Assembly: GCA_042701975.1 (NCBI GenBank)
Contig: CP170561.1
Location: 2,232,001-2,296,000, forward strand
Length of the DNA: 64,000 nt
Reading direction: 5' to 3'
Origin: JAFALK01 sp042701975
GTDB lineage: Bacteria; Pseudomonadota; Gammaproteobacteria; Burkholderiales; Burkholderiaceae_C
Each line of letters starts with the position of its first letter. The stretch's first letter is position 1. The notes below the pieces were generated by a model. That model worked only from the letters and a program-made list of their open reading frames with translations. It did no database searches and was not told where the DNA came from. This document shows, piece by piece, positions 25,932-34,291 of the stretch. Position numbers and translations under genes: made by a program.

Positions 25932-28115
25932 TCAGAAGTCGGCCTTCAATGCGAGCTGGAACTCGCGGCCGGGGGCGGTGTACGTGTCGATCACGGTGCT
26001 GTTGGTGGCGATGCCGCGAACGTCGGACCAGCGCCAGTACTTCTTGTCGGTCACGTTGGCCACGAGCGCCGACAGACGCAGGTTGGGGCTGATGCGCCAT
26101 GCGCCGCCGAGGTCGAGCACGTCGTAGCGCGGCGTCAGGTAGTAGGTGGAGACGCTGGCGGTGCCGGGCTTCTTGGCATCGGCGTGCTGCCAGGCGGCGG
26201 TCCATTCAAAGGCGCCGGTTTCATAGCGCGCCGAGAGCGAGGCGCGCAGCGGCTGCACGGTGTCCAGTGGTGTCTCCACGCCGTTCTTGGTGCTGTGGCC
26301 GCGGGTGTTGGCCAGCGCGCCGTTGATCGTCAAGCCGGTGAACGCCTGCCAGACGAAGCGCGCCTCGACGCCGTGGATGCGGGCGTCAGCCAGGTTGATG
26401 GACTGGAAGATCAGCGGGTTGTTTGGCGCGCCGCTCCCGCCGACGATCTCCTGGCTGATGAAGTCGCGGTAGCGGTTGTTGTAGGCGGCGAGCTGCCAGG
26501 AGAAGTCACCCGCCTTGCCGCGCAGGCCCAGCTCCACGCTGTTGGCATGCTCGGGCTTGAGGTTGGCGTTGCCGATGCTGGTGTAGCCCTGCGCCGGGTT
26601 GGCGAAGCCGTTGTTCACCTGGTCCGGCGAAGGCGCGCGGAAGCCCTGCGACCACTGAACGTACGGTTGGGCGAAGGAGCTGGCCCGCCAGACCAGGCCC
26701 AGGCGCGGCGTGACGGCGCTGTCCGAAAGGCTCACGGCCGTGCCGGTGTAGCCGGCGGCATCGGGCTTGAGCGAGAAGCGCTCGTAGCGCAGCGCCGGGA
26801 TCACGCTCAGCTCGCCGAGCTCGACCTCGTCCTGCACGAAGGCGCCGGTCTGCGTGAAGCGGGTGTCGGGGAAGGGCTTGGACGGGAAGGGATCGCCGGC
26901 CGTGGGCACTGTGCCATCGCGCAGGCCGCGCACCTTGTTGCGGCTGAAGTCGAGGCCGTAGCTCAGGCGCTGGTGGCCGAGCTGCGTCTGGCCCTGCGTG
27001 GAGAGGCCGGCGATGTTCTCGCGGTAGTCGCCGATGCGGGTGCGGTCGGCGGCGGTGTTGCGGTCCTCGGCAGAGAACTGGCGGGTGCGGCTGCGCTGCA
27101 CGTAGACCTGCGTGCGCAGCTGCTGCAGCCATTCGCCGTTGAGGTCCTCGTAGCGGTGTTCGAGCGAGAAGCGCTCCTGGTCGAGGCGGTCGCGGGCATC
27201 GAAGTCGATGACGGCGGTGGAGGCCGGGCTGCCGCTCGCCGGGGGTGCGGCGCGTGCGCTGAGCACTTCGGTGTTGACGTCGCGGCGGCGCGCGTCAAGC
27301 GTGGCCATCAGGCGCTGGTTGGCGTCGATCTTGTAGCCGGCCTTGGCCAGCAGGCTGTGGCTGCGCGTGTCCGCCGGGTTGGGTGCGGTGCGGCGGGCGT
27401 CGGGCGAGGTGTTGCTGCCCATGTTGTCGGTCTCGTGGCCGCGGCGCTCGGTGGCGAGCAGCAGGCCTTGCCAGGCGCCGGCTTCACCGGCGACGGCGGC
27501 GGTGACCTTGGCGGAATCGTCCACGCTGGCCGCGCCCACGCGCAAGAAGCCGGCGGTGGAACGGCGCGCCTTGCCTTGGCCGAGCAGCAAGTCGTCCGGA
27601 TCGAGCGTGCGCAGCACCAGGGCGCCGCCCAGGCCGTCGCTGCCGAACTGGGCCGAGGCCGGGCCGCGCAAGACTTCGGCCGTGGCGAGGCTGTCCACGT
27701 CCAGGTAGTCGGTGCGGCTGGTGGCGATGGGGCCGAAGCTGAAGGCCTGCGGGGCGCGGATGCCGTCCACCAGGATCGCGATCTGATTGCCTTCCAGGCC
27801 GCGGATGTTCAGGCTCTCGTTGCCCGAGCGGCCGGCGCCGGTGGCCACCGAGAAGCGCGGGGCGGAAGAGCGCAGGGCGAGGTCGACTTCCGAGTCGAGC
27901 AGCTCCTTCAGGTCGCGCGGGTCTCGCGCCTCGATCTTCTTGGTCCCGTAGACGGAGACGGTGCTCGGCACGTTCGTCGCGTCGCGCTCGGTGCGCGTGG
28001 CGCTGACGGTGATTTCGCCGAGCGTCGTGGCCGTTGCTTGTTGAGCTTCTTGTTGGCTGTGGGCCTGGGTGCCGATGGCTGCAATGCCAAAAGCGAGCGC
28101 GGTCTTGCGCAGCAT
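25932..28115 (-). CDS. hmuR: TonB-dependent haem/haemoglobin receptor
   Basis: A 727-residue outer-membrane receptor. After a signal peptide (about 1-21) comes the TonB box region GEITVSATRTERD, the plug (about 50-165, with NIRGLEGNQIAILVDGIR and AEVLRGPASAQFGSDGLGG) and the 22-strand barrel ending in ALKADF. The FRAP and NANLKPE motifs of haem receptors are present (about residues 490-530). The segment between them contains a Tyr (GYTSIG) and no His. AAGGA stands eight bases before the ATG. Likely Fur-regulated as part of the hemP unit. Confidence 0.93.
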   Translation of the reverse strand: MLRKTALAFGIAAIGTQAHSQQEAQQATATTLGEITVSATRTERDATNVPSTVSVYGTKKIEARDPRDLKELLDSEVDLALRSSAPRFSVATGAGRSGNESLNIRGLEGNQIAILVDGIRAPQAFSFGPIATSRTDYLDVDSLATAEVLRGPASAQFGSDGLGGALVLRTLDPDDLLLGQGKARRSTAGFLRVGAASVDDSAKVTAAVAGEAGAWQGLLLATERRGHETDNMGSNTSPDARRTAPNPADTRSHSLLAKAGYKIDANQRLMATLDARRRDVNTEVLSARAAPPASGSPASTAVIDFDARDRLDQERFSLEHRYEDLNGEWLQQLRTQVYVQRSRTRQFSAEDRNTAADRTRIGDYRENIAGLSTQGQTQLGHQRLSYGLDFSRNKVRGLRDGTVPTAGDPFPSKPFPDTRFTQTGAFVQDEVELGELSVIPALRYERFSLKPDAAGYTGTAVSLSDSAVTPRLGLVWRASSFAQPYVQWSQGFRAPSPDQVNNGFANPAQGYTSIGNANLKPEHANSVELGLRGKAGDFSWQLAAYNNRYRDFISQEIVGGSGAPNNPLIFQSINLADARIHGVEARFVWQAFTGLTINGALANTRGHSTKNGVETPLDTVQPLRASLSARYETGAFEWTAAWQHADAKKPGTASVSTYYLTPRYDVLDLGGAWRISPNLRLSALVANVTDKKYWRWSDVRGIATNSTVIDTYTAPGREFQLALKADF

Positions 28116-28197
28116 GTACGAGTCCTTGGTGGAACTGGCACGGGCTGGCGAAGAGCTGGCTGGTGCGGTGGATGAAAAGAGAAGAAAGGGCGGAGGC

Positions 28198-28377
28198 TTA
28201 CTTGGTCAGGATCAGCTTGCCCAGGGCGGTCATGCGCAGCCGATAGACCTGGCCGGCGTGCTCGATCTCGATCTCGCGGCGTCCGGCGAACAGCTTTTCG
28301 CTGCTCAGGCGCGGCGCCGCCGGGATCGGAACGGGCACCGGAGCAGGTCGGCTCGGCGGCGGTGTTGTGGAAGGCAT
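28198..28377 (-). CDS. hemP: Hemin uptake protein HemP
   Basis: A 59-residue protein. The N-terminus is proline-rich; the C-terminal 35 residues match the HemP family closely: LSSEKLFAGRREIEIEHAG followed by YRLRMTALGKLILTK at the end. HemP-type proteins are small, Fur-repressed and needed for haem uptake in related bacteria, where some act as activators of the receptor gene. The gene is the first of the haem unit, 82 bases before hmuR. No ribosome site precedes the ATG, and the predicted promoter ends very close to it. Confidence 0.88.
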   Translation of the reverse strand: MPSTTPPPSRPAPVPVPIPAAPRLSSEKLFAGRREIEIEHAGQVYRLRMTALGKLILTK

Positions 28378-28384
28378 TTAGTCA

Positions 28385-28413
28385 TCATAAATGAGAACGA
28401 TTCGCAAATGCAA
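28385..28413 (-). promoter_or_regulatory. Candidate hemP promoter
   Basis: On the minus strand TTGCAT (28413-28408) and TTATGA (28390-28385) are spaced by exactly 17 bases and read towards hemP. The Fur-like box lies in the spacer. The -10 element ends only 7 bases before the ATG, so the transcript may be leaderless. This is a pattern-based prediction. Confidence 0.45.
28392..28406 (-). promoter_or_regulatory. Fur-like box upstream of hemP
   Basis: On the minus strand TGCGAATCGTTCTCA matches the 7-1-7 Fur consensus TGATAATnATTATCA at 11 of 14 positions. It sits between the -35 and -10 elements of the hemP promoter, where a bound repressor would block RNA polymerase. The plus-strand sequence TGAGAACGATTCGCA recurs with 12 of 15 identical bases at 29105-29119 before bfd. 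Confidence 0.65.
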
Positions 28414-28584
28414 CAACTATGAAGCGAAGGTCAACGGACGTCTTCGTGGCGGCAGGCGGCCGCAACTGCGCATAAGAACGCTTCGTATGCAGAGCTGCCG
28501 CGCGCGGATATGGCTTGGCAGCCACACGGGCTCACGCACAATGGACGGCAATCGACAAACACCAGCGAACAAGAGGAGAGCCCC

Positions 28585-29067
28585 ATGAAAGGCGACGCCA
28601 AGGTCATCGAATTCCTGAACGCCCAGCTCAAGAATGAGCTCACGGCCATCAACCAGTACTTCCTCCACGCCCGCATGCTCAAGAACTGGGGCCTGGAGAA
28701 GATGGCCAAGCACGAGTACGAAGAGTCCATCGAGGAGATGAAGCACGCCGACAAGCTGATCGAGCGCGTGCTCACGCTCGAAGGCCTGCCCAACCTGCAG
28801 GACCTGGGCAAGCTCTACATCGGCGAGAACGCTGTGGAGACGCTGCACTGCGACCTGAAGATCGAGATGGGCTCGCACCCGTTGCTCAAGGAAGCCGTTG
28901 CCTACTGCGAGAGCGTGCGCGACTACGTCTCGCGCGAGATCCTGGAAGACATCCTCTCTGACACCGAGGACCACATCGATCACCTGGAAACCCAGATCGA
29001 GCTGGTGGCCCAGCTGGGCGAACAGAACTGGCTGCAGAGCCAGGTGGGGTTCGGCGAGGGCAGCTGA
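28585..29067 (+). CDS. bfr: Bacterioferritin
   Basis: A 160-residue iron-storage protein forming 24-mers with haem between subunit pairs. The ferroxidase and haem ligands are at the family positions: Glu18, Glu51, Met52 and His54, with further acidic/His residues in SDTEDHIDHLE. The start is the ATG at 28585, preceded by AGAGGAGAG; upstream in-frame codons have no family similarity. It is divergent from hemP and followed by bfd, so the iron store and its release protein are paired. Confidence 0.96.
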   Translation: MKGDAKVIEFLNAQLKNELTAINQYFLHARMLKNWGLEKMAKHEYEESIEEMKHADKLIERVLTLEGLPNLQDLGKLYIGENAVETLHCDLKIEMGSHPLLKEAVAYCESVRDYVSREILEDILSDTEDHIDHLETQIELVAQLGEQNWLQSQVGFGEGS

Positions 29068-29090
29068 AAAGCGCCCATATTGCACACGGC

Positions 29091-29121
29091 AATGCGAACA
29101 TGATTGAGAAACGTTCGCATT
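29091..29121 (+). promoter_or_regulatory. Inverted repeat and Fur-like site before bfd
   Basis: AATGCGAAC (29091-29099) and its exact complement GTTCGCATT (29113-29121) are separated by 13 bases. Within it TGAGAAACGTTCGCA (29105-29119) resembles the Fur-like box of hemP (12 of 15 bases). It lies 39 bases before the bfd start and 23 after bfr. This suggests separate iron control of bfd. Confidence 0.55.
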
Positions 29122-29160
29122 TGCGGTAGACTTCGGGCCAGAGTTCGTTTCTGGCCCACC

Positions 29161-29394
29161 ATGATCGTCTGCCTTTGCCACCGAGTTTCCGACCGCGACA
29201 TTCGCAAGAGTGTCGAGGCGGGCGTGCGCAATTTCGACGTGCTGCAGGACGAAACCCGCGTCGCCTCGGCCTGCGGTTGCTGCCATGAATGCGCCCGCGA
29301 GGTCTTCGACTCCGCCGTCTCCGGCTGCCCGGGCGTCTGCCACATCGACGATGCCGGGCAGGCGCGCAAGACCATCGCACTGATCCCCGCCTGA
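29161..29394 (+). CDS. bfd: Bacterioferritin-associated ferredoxin
   Basis: A 77-residue [2Fe-2S] protein that reduces bacterioferritin haem and mobilises stored iron. The four cluster cysteines are visible as MIVCLCHRVSD (Cys4, Cys6) and ACGCCHEC (Cys38-Cys41 region), the Bfd pattern. I start at the ATG at 29161; the longer frame runs into the regulatory repeat. Its position after bfr and the Fur-like site fit the known iron-starvation induction of bfd in other bacteria. Confidence 0.92.
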   Translation: MIVCLCHRVSDRDIRKSVEAGVRNFDVLQDETRVASACGCCHECAREVFDSAVSGCPGVCHIDDAGQARKTIALIPA

Positions 29395-29433
29395 TTCACT
29401 GATACTGCCCGCTCCAAGAAGGAGTGCGGCATC

Positions 29434-31059
29434 GTGGTGAATCGTTTCGACTGGCAGACCGCCTACCCCAGCGTCCGCGCGCCCCTGTTCGCGCGCAACA
29501 TCGTGTCCACCTCGCACCCGCTGGCGGCGCAGGCGGGCTTGTCCATGCTTGCTGCCGGCGGAAACGCCGTGGATGCAGCCATCGCGGCAGCGGCCTGCAT
29601 GACGCTGGTCGAGCCCTGCTCCAACGGCCTGGGTTCGGACGCCTTCGCCATCCTCTGGGATGGCCAGCAATTGCACGGCCTCAATGCCTCCGGCCCAGCG
29701 CCCGCCGCTTGGACGCCCGAGCATTTCGCCAAGACCTACGGCCAGGGCCACAAGGCGCCGCCCTTGCGCGGCTGGGGCAGCGTCACCGTGCCTGGCGCCG
29801 TGGGCGGCTGGATGGCGTTGCACAAGCGCTTCGGCAAGCTGCCGTTTGCCGAGTTGCTGGCGCCGGCCATCCGCATTGCGGAGCGCGGCTACGCCGTGCC
29901 CGTCGTCGTGCAGCACAAGTGGGCGATGGCCGCGGCGCTGCCGGACCTTGTCAAGCAACCCGGCTTTGCCGCCACCTTCCTGCCCAAGGGTCGCGCACCT
30001 GAAGTGAGCGAGCTGTTCCGTTTTGCCGAAGCGGCGCGCACGTTGCGCCTCATCGCGCAGACGGGCGGCGAGGCCTTCTACCGAGGCGAGGTCGCGCATG
30101 CGCTGGCAGCTTTTGCAAAAGAGACGGGCGGCGCGCTGACCGCCGCCGACATGGCGTCCTACGAGCCCGAATGGGTGGGCACGATCAGCCGCGACTACGC
30201 CGGCCACACGCTGCACGAGATCCCGCCCAACGGCCAGGGCATTGCCGCGCTGATTGCGCTGGGCATCCTCGAGCATCTGGACCATCACAGCCACGCGGTC
30301 GACAGCACGTCGGCCCAGCACCTGATGATCGAGGCGATGAAGCTGGCCTTCGCCGACACCTACCGTTACGTTGCCGATGCCCGCAGCATGCGCGTGAAGG
30401 TGGATGATCTGCTCGACCCGGCCTACTTGGCCGAACGGGCCCGGTTGGTGGATCCGCGCAAGGCGCAGGATTTCCAGGCTGGCAACCCGGTCAAGGGCGG
30501 AACGATCTACCTCACGGCAGCGGACGAGAGCGGCATGATGGTGAGCTTCATCCAGAGCAACTACCTCGGCTTCGGCTCAGGCCTGGTGCTGCCGGGCTAT
30601 GGCGTTTCGCTGCAGAACCGCGGCCATTGCTTCACGCTGGAGGAAGGCCACGCCAACCAGGTCGCGCCGGGCAAGCGGCCCTTCCACACCATCATCCCGG
30701 CCTTCCTCATGAAGGATGGCGCTCCGCAGATGAGCTTTGGCGTGATGGGCGGCAACATGCAGCCGCAGGGTCACCTGCAGACGCTGGTGCGCATGCTGGA
30801 CTATGGCCAGCAGCCGCAGGCCGCCTGCGATGCCCCGCGCTGGCGCTTCAACGAGGGCCTGTCCATCAACGTCGAGAAGCACATGCCGCTCGAGACGATC
30901 GAAGGCTTGCGCGCGATGGGCCATCAGGTGGGCGACATCTTTGATTCCTACCAGGACTTCGGCGCCGGCCAGTTCATCTGGCGGCTGGGCGACCCTGCCA
31001 TCGAAGGCTACATGGCTGCCAGCGATCCGCGTCGTGACGGGGCTGCAGTGGGGTACTGA
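29434..31059 (+). CDS. ggt: Gamma-glutamyltransferase family protein
   Basis: A 541-residue Ntn-hydrolase of the gamma-glutamyltransferase/cephalosporin acylase superfamily. The N-terminal signature is STSHPLAAQAGLSMLAAGGNAVDAAIA, and the self-processing nucleophile is Thr357 in KGGTIYLTAADESG. SIQSNYLGFGSG-type glycine-rich motif and QNRGHCFTLEEGHAN follow. No signal peptide is seen, unlike the periplasmic enzyme, so a cytoplasmic member is likely. The start is GTG 29434 after AAGAAGGAG; a second GTG follows at once. It is 2 bases before the sugar dehydrogenase gene. Confidence 0.9.
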   Translation: MVNRFDWQTAYPSVRAPLFARNIVSTSHPLAAQAGLSMLAAGGNAVDAAIAAAACMTLVEPCSNGLGSDAFAILWDGQQLHGLNASGPAPAAWTPEHFAKTYGQGHKAPPLRGWGSVTVPGAVGGWMALHKRFGKLPFAELLAPAIRIAERGYAVPVVVQHKWAMAAALPDLVKQPGFAATFLPKGRAPEVSELFRFAEAARTLRLIAQTGGEAFYRGEVAHALAAFAKETGGALTAADMASYEPEWVGTISRDYAGHTLHEIPPNGQGIAALIALGILEHLDHHSHAVDSTSAQHLMIEAMKLAFADTYRYVADARSMRVKVDDLLDPAYLAERARLVDPRKAQDFQAGNPVKGGTIYLTAADESGMMVSFIQSNYLGFGSGLVLPGYGVSLQNRGHCFTLEEGHANQVAPGKRPFHTIIPAFLMKDGAPQMSFGVMGGNMQPQGHLQTLVRMLDYGQQPQAACDAPRWRFNEGLSINVEKHMPLETIEGLRAMGHQVGDIFDSYQDFGAGQFIWRLGDPAIEGYMAASDPRRDGAAVGY

Positions 31060-31061
31060 CC

Positions 31062-32258
31062 ATGAAACGCCGTGAACTCGCCGCTCTCTTTGCCTCGGTC
31101 TTTGCTGTGGGTTGCGGAGGGGGTGGGAGTTCGGGGGCGCCGTCACCTTCGCCCACGCCGGGGCCATCGCCCGGCCCTTCACCTGGGCCTTCGCCCGGTC
31201 CTTCGCCGGCCGCACCAACGCTGACGACGCTCAACAGCAGCCTGTCCAGTCCCTGGGGCCTGGCCTTCCTGCCCGGTGGCGAGATGCTGGTGACGCAGAA
31301 GGGCGGCAGCATCGTGCGCCTCGCGGCGGATGGGCGCAGCACCGTGGCCACGCTCACGGGCGTGCCCGCCGTTGCATCGGCCGGGCAGGGGGGGCTGCTC
31401 GACATCGCGCTCGATCCGGACTTCGCCACCACGCCCTGGGTCTACATCTCCTATGCCGAACCGGGCACGGGCGCGGAGGCCGGCAAGAGCGGCACGGCGG
31501 TGGCGCGCGGCCAACTCGTCGGCAACGCGCTGCAGAACCTCGCTGTGATCTTTCGGCAAAGCCCGAAGGCTTCCAGCTCGAAGCAGTTCGGCTGCCGGCT
31601 GGTCTTTCGCGGCGACAAGACGCTGTTCGTGGCCCTGGGTGAGCTTGATTTGGGCAGCCCGGCGCAGGACCTGGGGACGACACTTGGCAAGGTCGTCCGC
31701 ATCAATCGCGACGGCAGTTTCCCCACGGACAACCCGAACATGGGCGCGGGCGCCTTGAAGGGCATCTGGAGCCTCGGCCACCGCAACCCGGAAGGCGCAG
31801 CACTGCACCCGAGCACCGGCGAGCTCTGGATCAGCGAACACGGCCCGCAAGGCGGCGACGAGATCAACATCTCGCGCGCCGCAGGCAACTACGGCTGGCC
31901 GCTCGTCAGCTACGGCTGCAACTACGGCGATCCCGTGGGCAACGCCTGCCGCATCGGCGGGGGCACGCATGCGCCGACCTATGTCGAGCCGCTGACCTAC
32001 TGGGTGCCCACGTCGATCGCGCCTTCGGGCCTGGCCTTCTACACGGGCAGCATGTTCCCGGAATGGCAAGGCCAGCTCTTCTGCGGCGCGCTGGCCGGCC
32101 AGGCGCTGTGGCGCTTGACGCTCTCGGGCAACACGGTGAGCGATCGCACCTCCATGTACGGCAACCTCGGCGAGCGCTTCCGCGATGTCCGCCAGGCGCC
32201 CGATGGATCCATCCTCCTGCTGACAGACAGTGGCAAGTTGATGCGCATCTCACGCTAA
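31062..32258 (+). CDS. PQQ-dependent sugar dehydrogenase-like lipoprotein
   Basis: A 398-residue secreted lipoprotein (lipobox FAVGC, Cys18). A low-complexity linker of proline, serine and glycine follows (about 28-50). The rest is a six-bladed propeller of the soluble aldose/glucose dehydrogenase (YliI) family: LSSPWGLAFLPGGEMLVTQKGG, GQGGLLDIALDPDF, SLGHRNPEGAALHPSTGELW and EHGPQGGDEIN, which hold the PQQ- and calcium-contacting residues of the family. It would oxidise sugars to lactones with PQQ in the periplasm. It sits two bases after the gamma-glutamyltransferase gene. Confidence 0.88.
   Translation: MKRRELAALFASVFAVGCGGGGSSGAPSPSPTPGPSPGPSPGPSPGPSPAAPTLTTLNSSLSSPWGLAFLPGGEMLVTQKGGSIVRLAADGRSTVATLTGVPAVASAGQGGLLDIALDPDFATTPWVYISYAEPGTGAEAGKSGTAVARGQLVGNALQNLAVIFRQSPKASSSKQFGCRLVFRGDKTLFVALGELDLGSPAQDLGTTLGKVVRINRDGSFPTDNPNMGAGALKGIWSLGHRNPEGAALHPSTGELWISEHGPQGGDEINISRAAGNYGWPLVSYGCNYGDPVGNACRIGGGTHAPTYVEPLTYWVPTSIAPSGLAFYTGSMFPEWQGQLFCGALAGQALWRLTLSGNTVSDRTSMYGNLGERFRDVRQAPDGSILLLTDSGKLMRISR
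31144..31209 (+). repeat. Pro-Ser-Gly linker repeats
   Basis: Several near-identical 12-base units (CCTTCGCCCGGT type) encode the repeated PSPG of the lipoprotein linker. Copy number could vary between strains by slippage. Confidence 0.6.
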
Positions 32259-32334
32259 ACTTTGGGCCTTCTTTCTCCTCACGCTGCAACCGAGGCCCTT
32301 CATGACCAAGCTGCTGGATCGCACGCGCCCCTGA

Positions 32335-32346
32335 TTGGGCGCCCAA
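32335..32346. promoter_or_regulatory. 12-bp perfect palindrome upstream of MFS gene
   Basis: TTGGGCGCCCAA is a perfect palindrome 57 bases before the MFS start and 77 bases after the sugar dehydrogenase stop. It could be an operator half-site pair; no protein is assigned. The 144-base gap otherwise holds a ten-codon open frame (32302-32334) and no recognised element. Confidence 0.35.
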
Positions 32347-32403
32347 AACCGCCGATCAGAACTGGCCGCCCGGCTCAGGGCAGGCCGCAGCTTGGAGACA
32401 TTC

Positions 32404-33705
32404 ATGAATTTGCTGACCCTGGCCCGGGAGCGCCTTTTCAAGGCCTTGGCCCTGGCCCCCGACGATCTGCTGCGCAACGCCATCTACCGGCGGCTGTGGA
32501 CGTCCATCCTCATCAGCTCCCTCGGCGCGCAGATCACGATGCTGGCGCTGCCACTGACGGCTGCGGTGCTGCTGCATGCCTCGCCGACGCAGATGGGCCT
32601 GCTCACCTCGATGGAGATCTTGCCCTTCGTGCTGTTCTCCCTGCCTTCGGGCGTGTGGCTGGATCGCGTGAAGAAGCTGCCCGTCTACGTGGTGGGCGAG
32701 GCGCTGCTCGGCCTGGCCGTGCTCAGTGTGCCGATTGCCGCGCAATTCGGCTGGCTCGGCATGCCCTGGCTGTACTTCGTGGCCTTCGTGCTCGGCACGG
32801 TCTACACGACGGCCGGCAGCGCGGCGCAGATCGTGCTGACGCAGGTGGTGAGCCGCGACCGTCTGGTTGAGGCGCACGCCAAGAACGCGCTGGCATCGTC
32901 TGGCGCCGAAGTGGCCGGCCCCGGCGTGGCCGGCGTGCTGATCAAGCTGCTGGGCGCGCCGCTGGCGCTGGCCGTGGACGCCTTGCTGGTGCTGACTTCG
33001 GCCTTCATCCTGCGCGGTGTCCGCGTGCAGGAACAGCTCGTGAAGAAGAGCGGCGCCGACTTCTGGCGCGACCTGAAGGAGGGCCTGCGCTTCGTGCGCA
33101 GCAACGTGCTGCTGGTGAGCCTGGCCAGTGCGGTGGGCTGCTGGCAGTTCGCCAACCAGTCGGCCCAGGTCGTGCAGATCCTCTACGCCACGCGCGAGCT
33201 CGGCCTGTCCAGTCACAGCGTGGGCCTGAGCTATGTGGCACTGGGCGTGGGCACGGTGCTGGCCAGCGTGTTCGGCCACCGCATCAGCCGTCGCGTGGGT
33301 CCCGGACCGTGCCTGGTGCTGGGCTTCGCCTCCTGCGGCGTGGGCTGGCTGCTGCTGGCCCTGCTTCCCAAGGGCGCGATCGGCGTGGCGGGCTTTGCCT
33401 TCATGCTGTTCACCTTCGGCATCGGCGCGGTGCTCATCTTCATCAACTTCCTCTCGCTGCGCCAATCGGTCACGCCCGCGCCGATGCTGGGCCGCATGAC
33501 GAGCACGATGCGCTGGCTGATCCTCATCCCGGCTGGCCCCGGCGCACTGGCCGGCGGTTGGCTCGGCGAGCACGTGGGCCTGCGCGCGGGCCTGGCCCTG
33601 GCCGGGGGCAGCGCACTGCTGCTGAGCCTGTTTGCGTGGCGACATCCGGTGATCCGCCGGGTGCGCGAACTTCCCCAACCTGTGGAGACGGTGGTGATTG
33701 CATGA
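32404..33705 (+). CDS. MFS exporter, EntS-like
   Basis: A 433-residue, twelve-helix major facilitator of the MFS_3 type (similar to enterobactin exporter EntS and related efflux pumps). Motif A-like VWLDRVKKLPV sits between helices 2 and 3. I choose the ATG at 32404; the open frame extends 23 codons upstream but without similarity. Its stop overlaps the GNAT gene start by four bases. No siderophore genes are close, so substrate is open. Confidence 0.88.
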   Translation: MNLLTLARERLFKALALAPDDLLRNAIYRRLWTSILISSLGAQITMLALPLTAAVLLHASPTQMGLLTSMEILPFVLFSLPSGVWLDRVKKLPVYVVGEALLGLAVLSVPIAAQFGWLGMPWLYFVAFVLGTVYTTAGSAAQIVLTQVVSRDRLVEAHAKNALASSGAEVAGPGVAGVLIKLLGAPLALAVDALLVLTSAFILRGVRVQEQLVKKSGADFWRDLKEGLRFVRSNVLLVSLASAVGCWQFANQSAQVVQILYATRELGLSSHSVGLSYVALGVGTVLASVFGHRISRRVGPGPCLVLGFASCGVGWLLLALLPKGAIGVAGFAFMLFTFGIGAVLIFINFLSLRQSVTPAPMLGRMTSTMRWLILIPAGPGALAGGWLGEHVGLRAGLALAGGSALLLSLFAWRHPVIRRVRELPQPVETVVIA

Positions 33706-34274
33706 GCTCAACGGATCTCGTCCTGATCGAAGTGCCCGAAGAAGTCCGCAGCGAGCGCCTGCTGCTCGCCGTACCGCGCGCGGGCATGGGGCCGCTGCTG
33801 TACGAGGCGGTGGCGGAATCGATGGAGCGCATCAAGCCCTGGCTGCCCTGGGCGCAGGAGCAGCCAAGCCTGGAGGAGTGCGAGGCCAAGATGCGCCGCA
33901 TGCACGCCCGGTTCATCCTGCGCGAAGACCTGCCCTACCTGATCTTCGACCGCGAGCGCGAAGGCCGACGCCTGCTCGGCGGCGCCGGCCTGCACCGCAT
34001 GGACTGGGGCCTGCGCCGCTTCGAGATCGGCTACTGGATCCGCTCATCGGCCGAGGGCAAAGGGTATGTGGCCGAGACGGTGAACGCGCTGGCCGAGCTG
34101 TGCTTCCAGCAGCTGAGTGCGCGTCGTGTGGACATCCGCGTGGATGTGACGAACGCGCGCAGCCGCGCCGTGGCCGAGCGCTGCGGATTTGCGCTGGAGT
34201 CGATCGTGCGCAATGAGAGCCTGTCCGCGGCGGGTCAGCCGCGCGACATGTGCGTCTACGTGCGCCTGGCCTGA
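33702..34274 (+). CDS. GNAT N-acetyltransferase (RimJ/RimL-like)
   Basis: A 190-residue acetyltransferase. It opens with LVLIEVPEEVRSERLLL, typical of the RimJ/RimL group; acetyl-CoA binding is around IRSSAEGKGYVAETVNAL and the NARSRAVAERCGF motif near the end is typical of the fold. Acts on an amino group of a protein N-terminus or small molecule; the target is unknown. The ATG overlaps the MFS stop (ATGA), and the two genes may act together, for example in drug modification and export. Confidence 0.9.
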   Translation: MSSTDLVLIEVPEEVRSERLLLAVPRAGMGPLLYEAVAESMERIKPWLPWAQEQPSLEECEAKMRRMHARFILREDLPYLIFDREREGRRLLGGAGLHRMDWGLRRFEIGYWIRSSAEGKGYVAETVNALAELCFQQLSARRVDIRVDVTNARSRAVAERCGFALESIVRNESLSAAGQPRDMCVYVRLA

Positions 34275-34291
34275 GGCCAGGCGCCCTTTGC

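Noticed and set aside
25641..28175. 844-codon plus-strand open frame opposite the haem receptor and hmuS
   Set aside because: Repetitive Val/Ala/Gly/Arg composition without motifs; the minus strand encodes a clear TonB-dependent receptor.
28417..30321. 634-codon minus-strand frame across bfr, bfd and ggt
   Set aside because: It is antisense to three conserved genes and shows no recognisable domain.
31388..31394. G7 tract in the sugar dehydrogenase as a phase-variation site
   Set aside because: It is in frame in an intact gene with no surface-variation logic, so it is treated as background for judging the EPS tracts.
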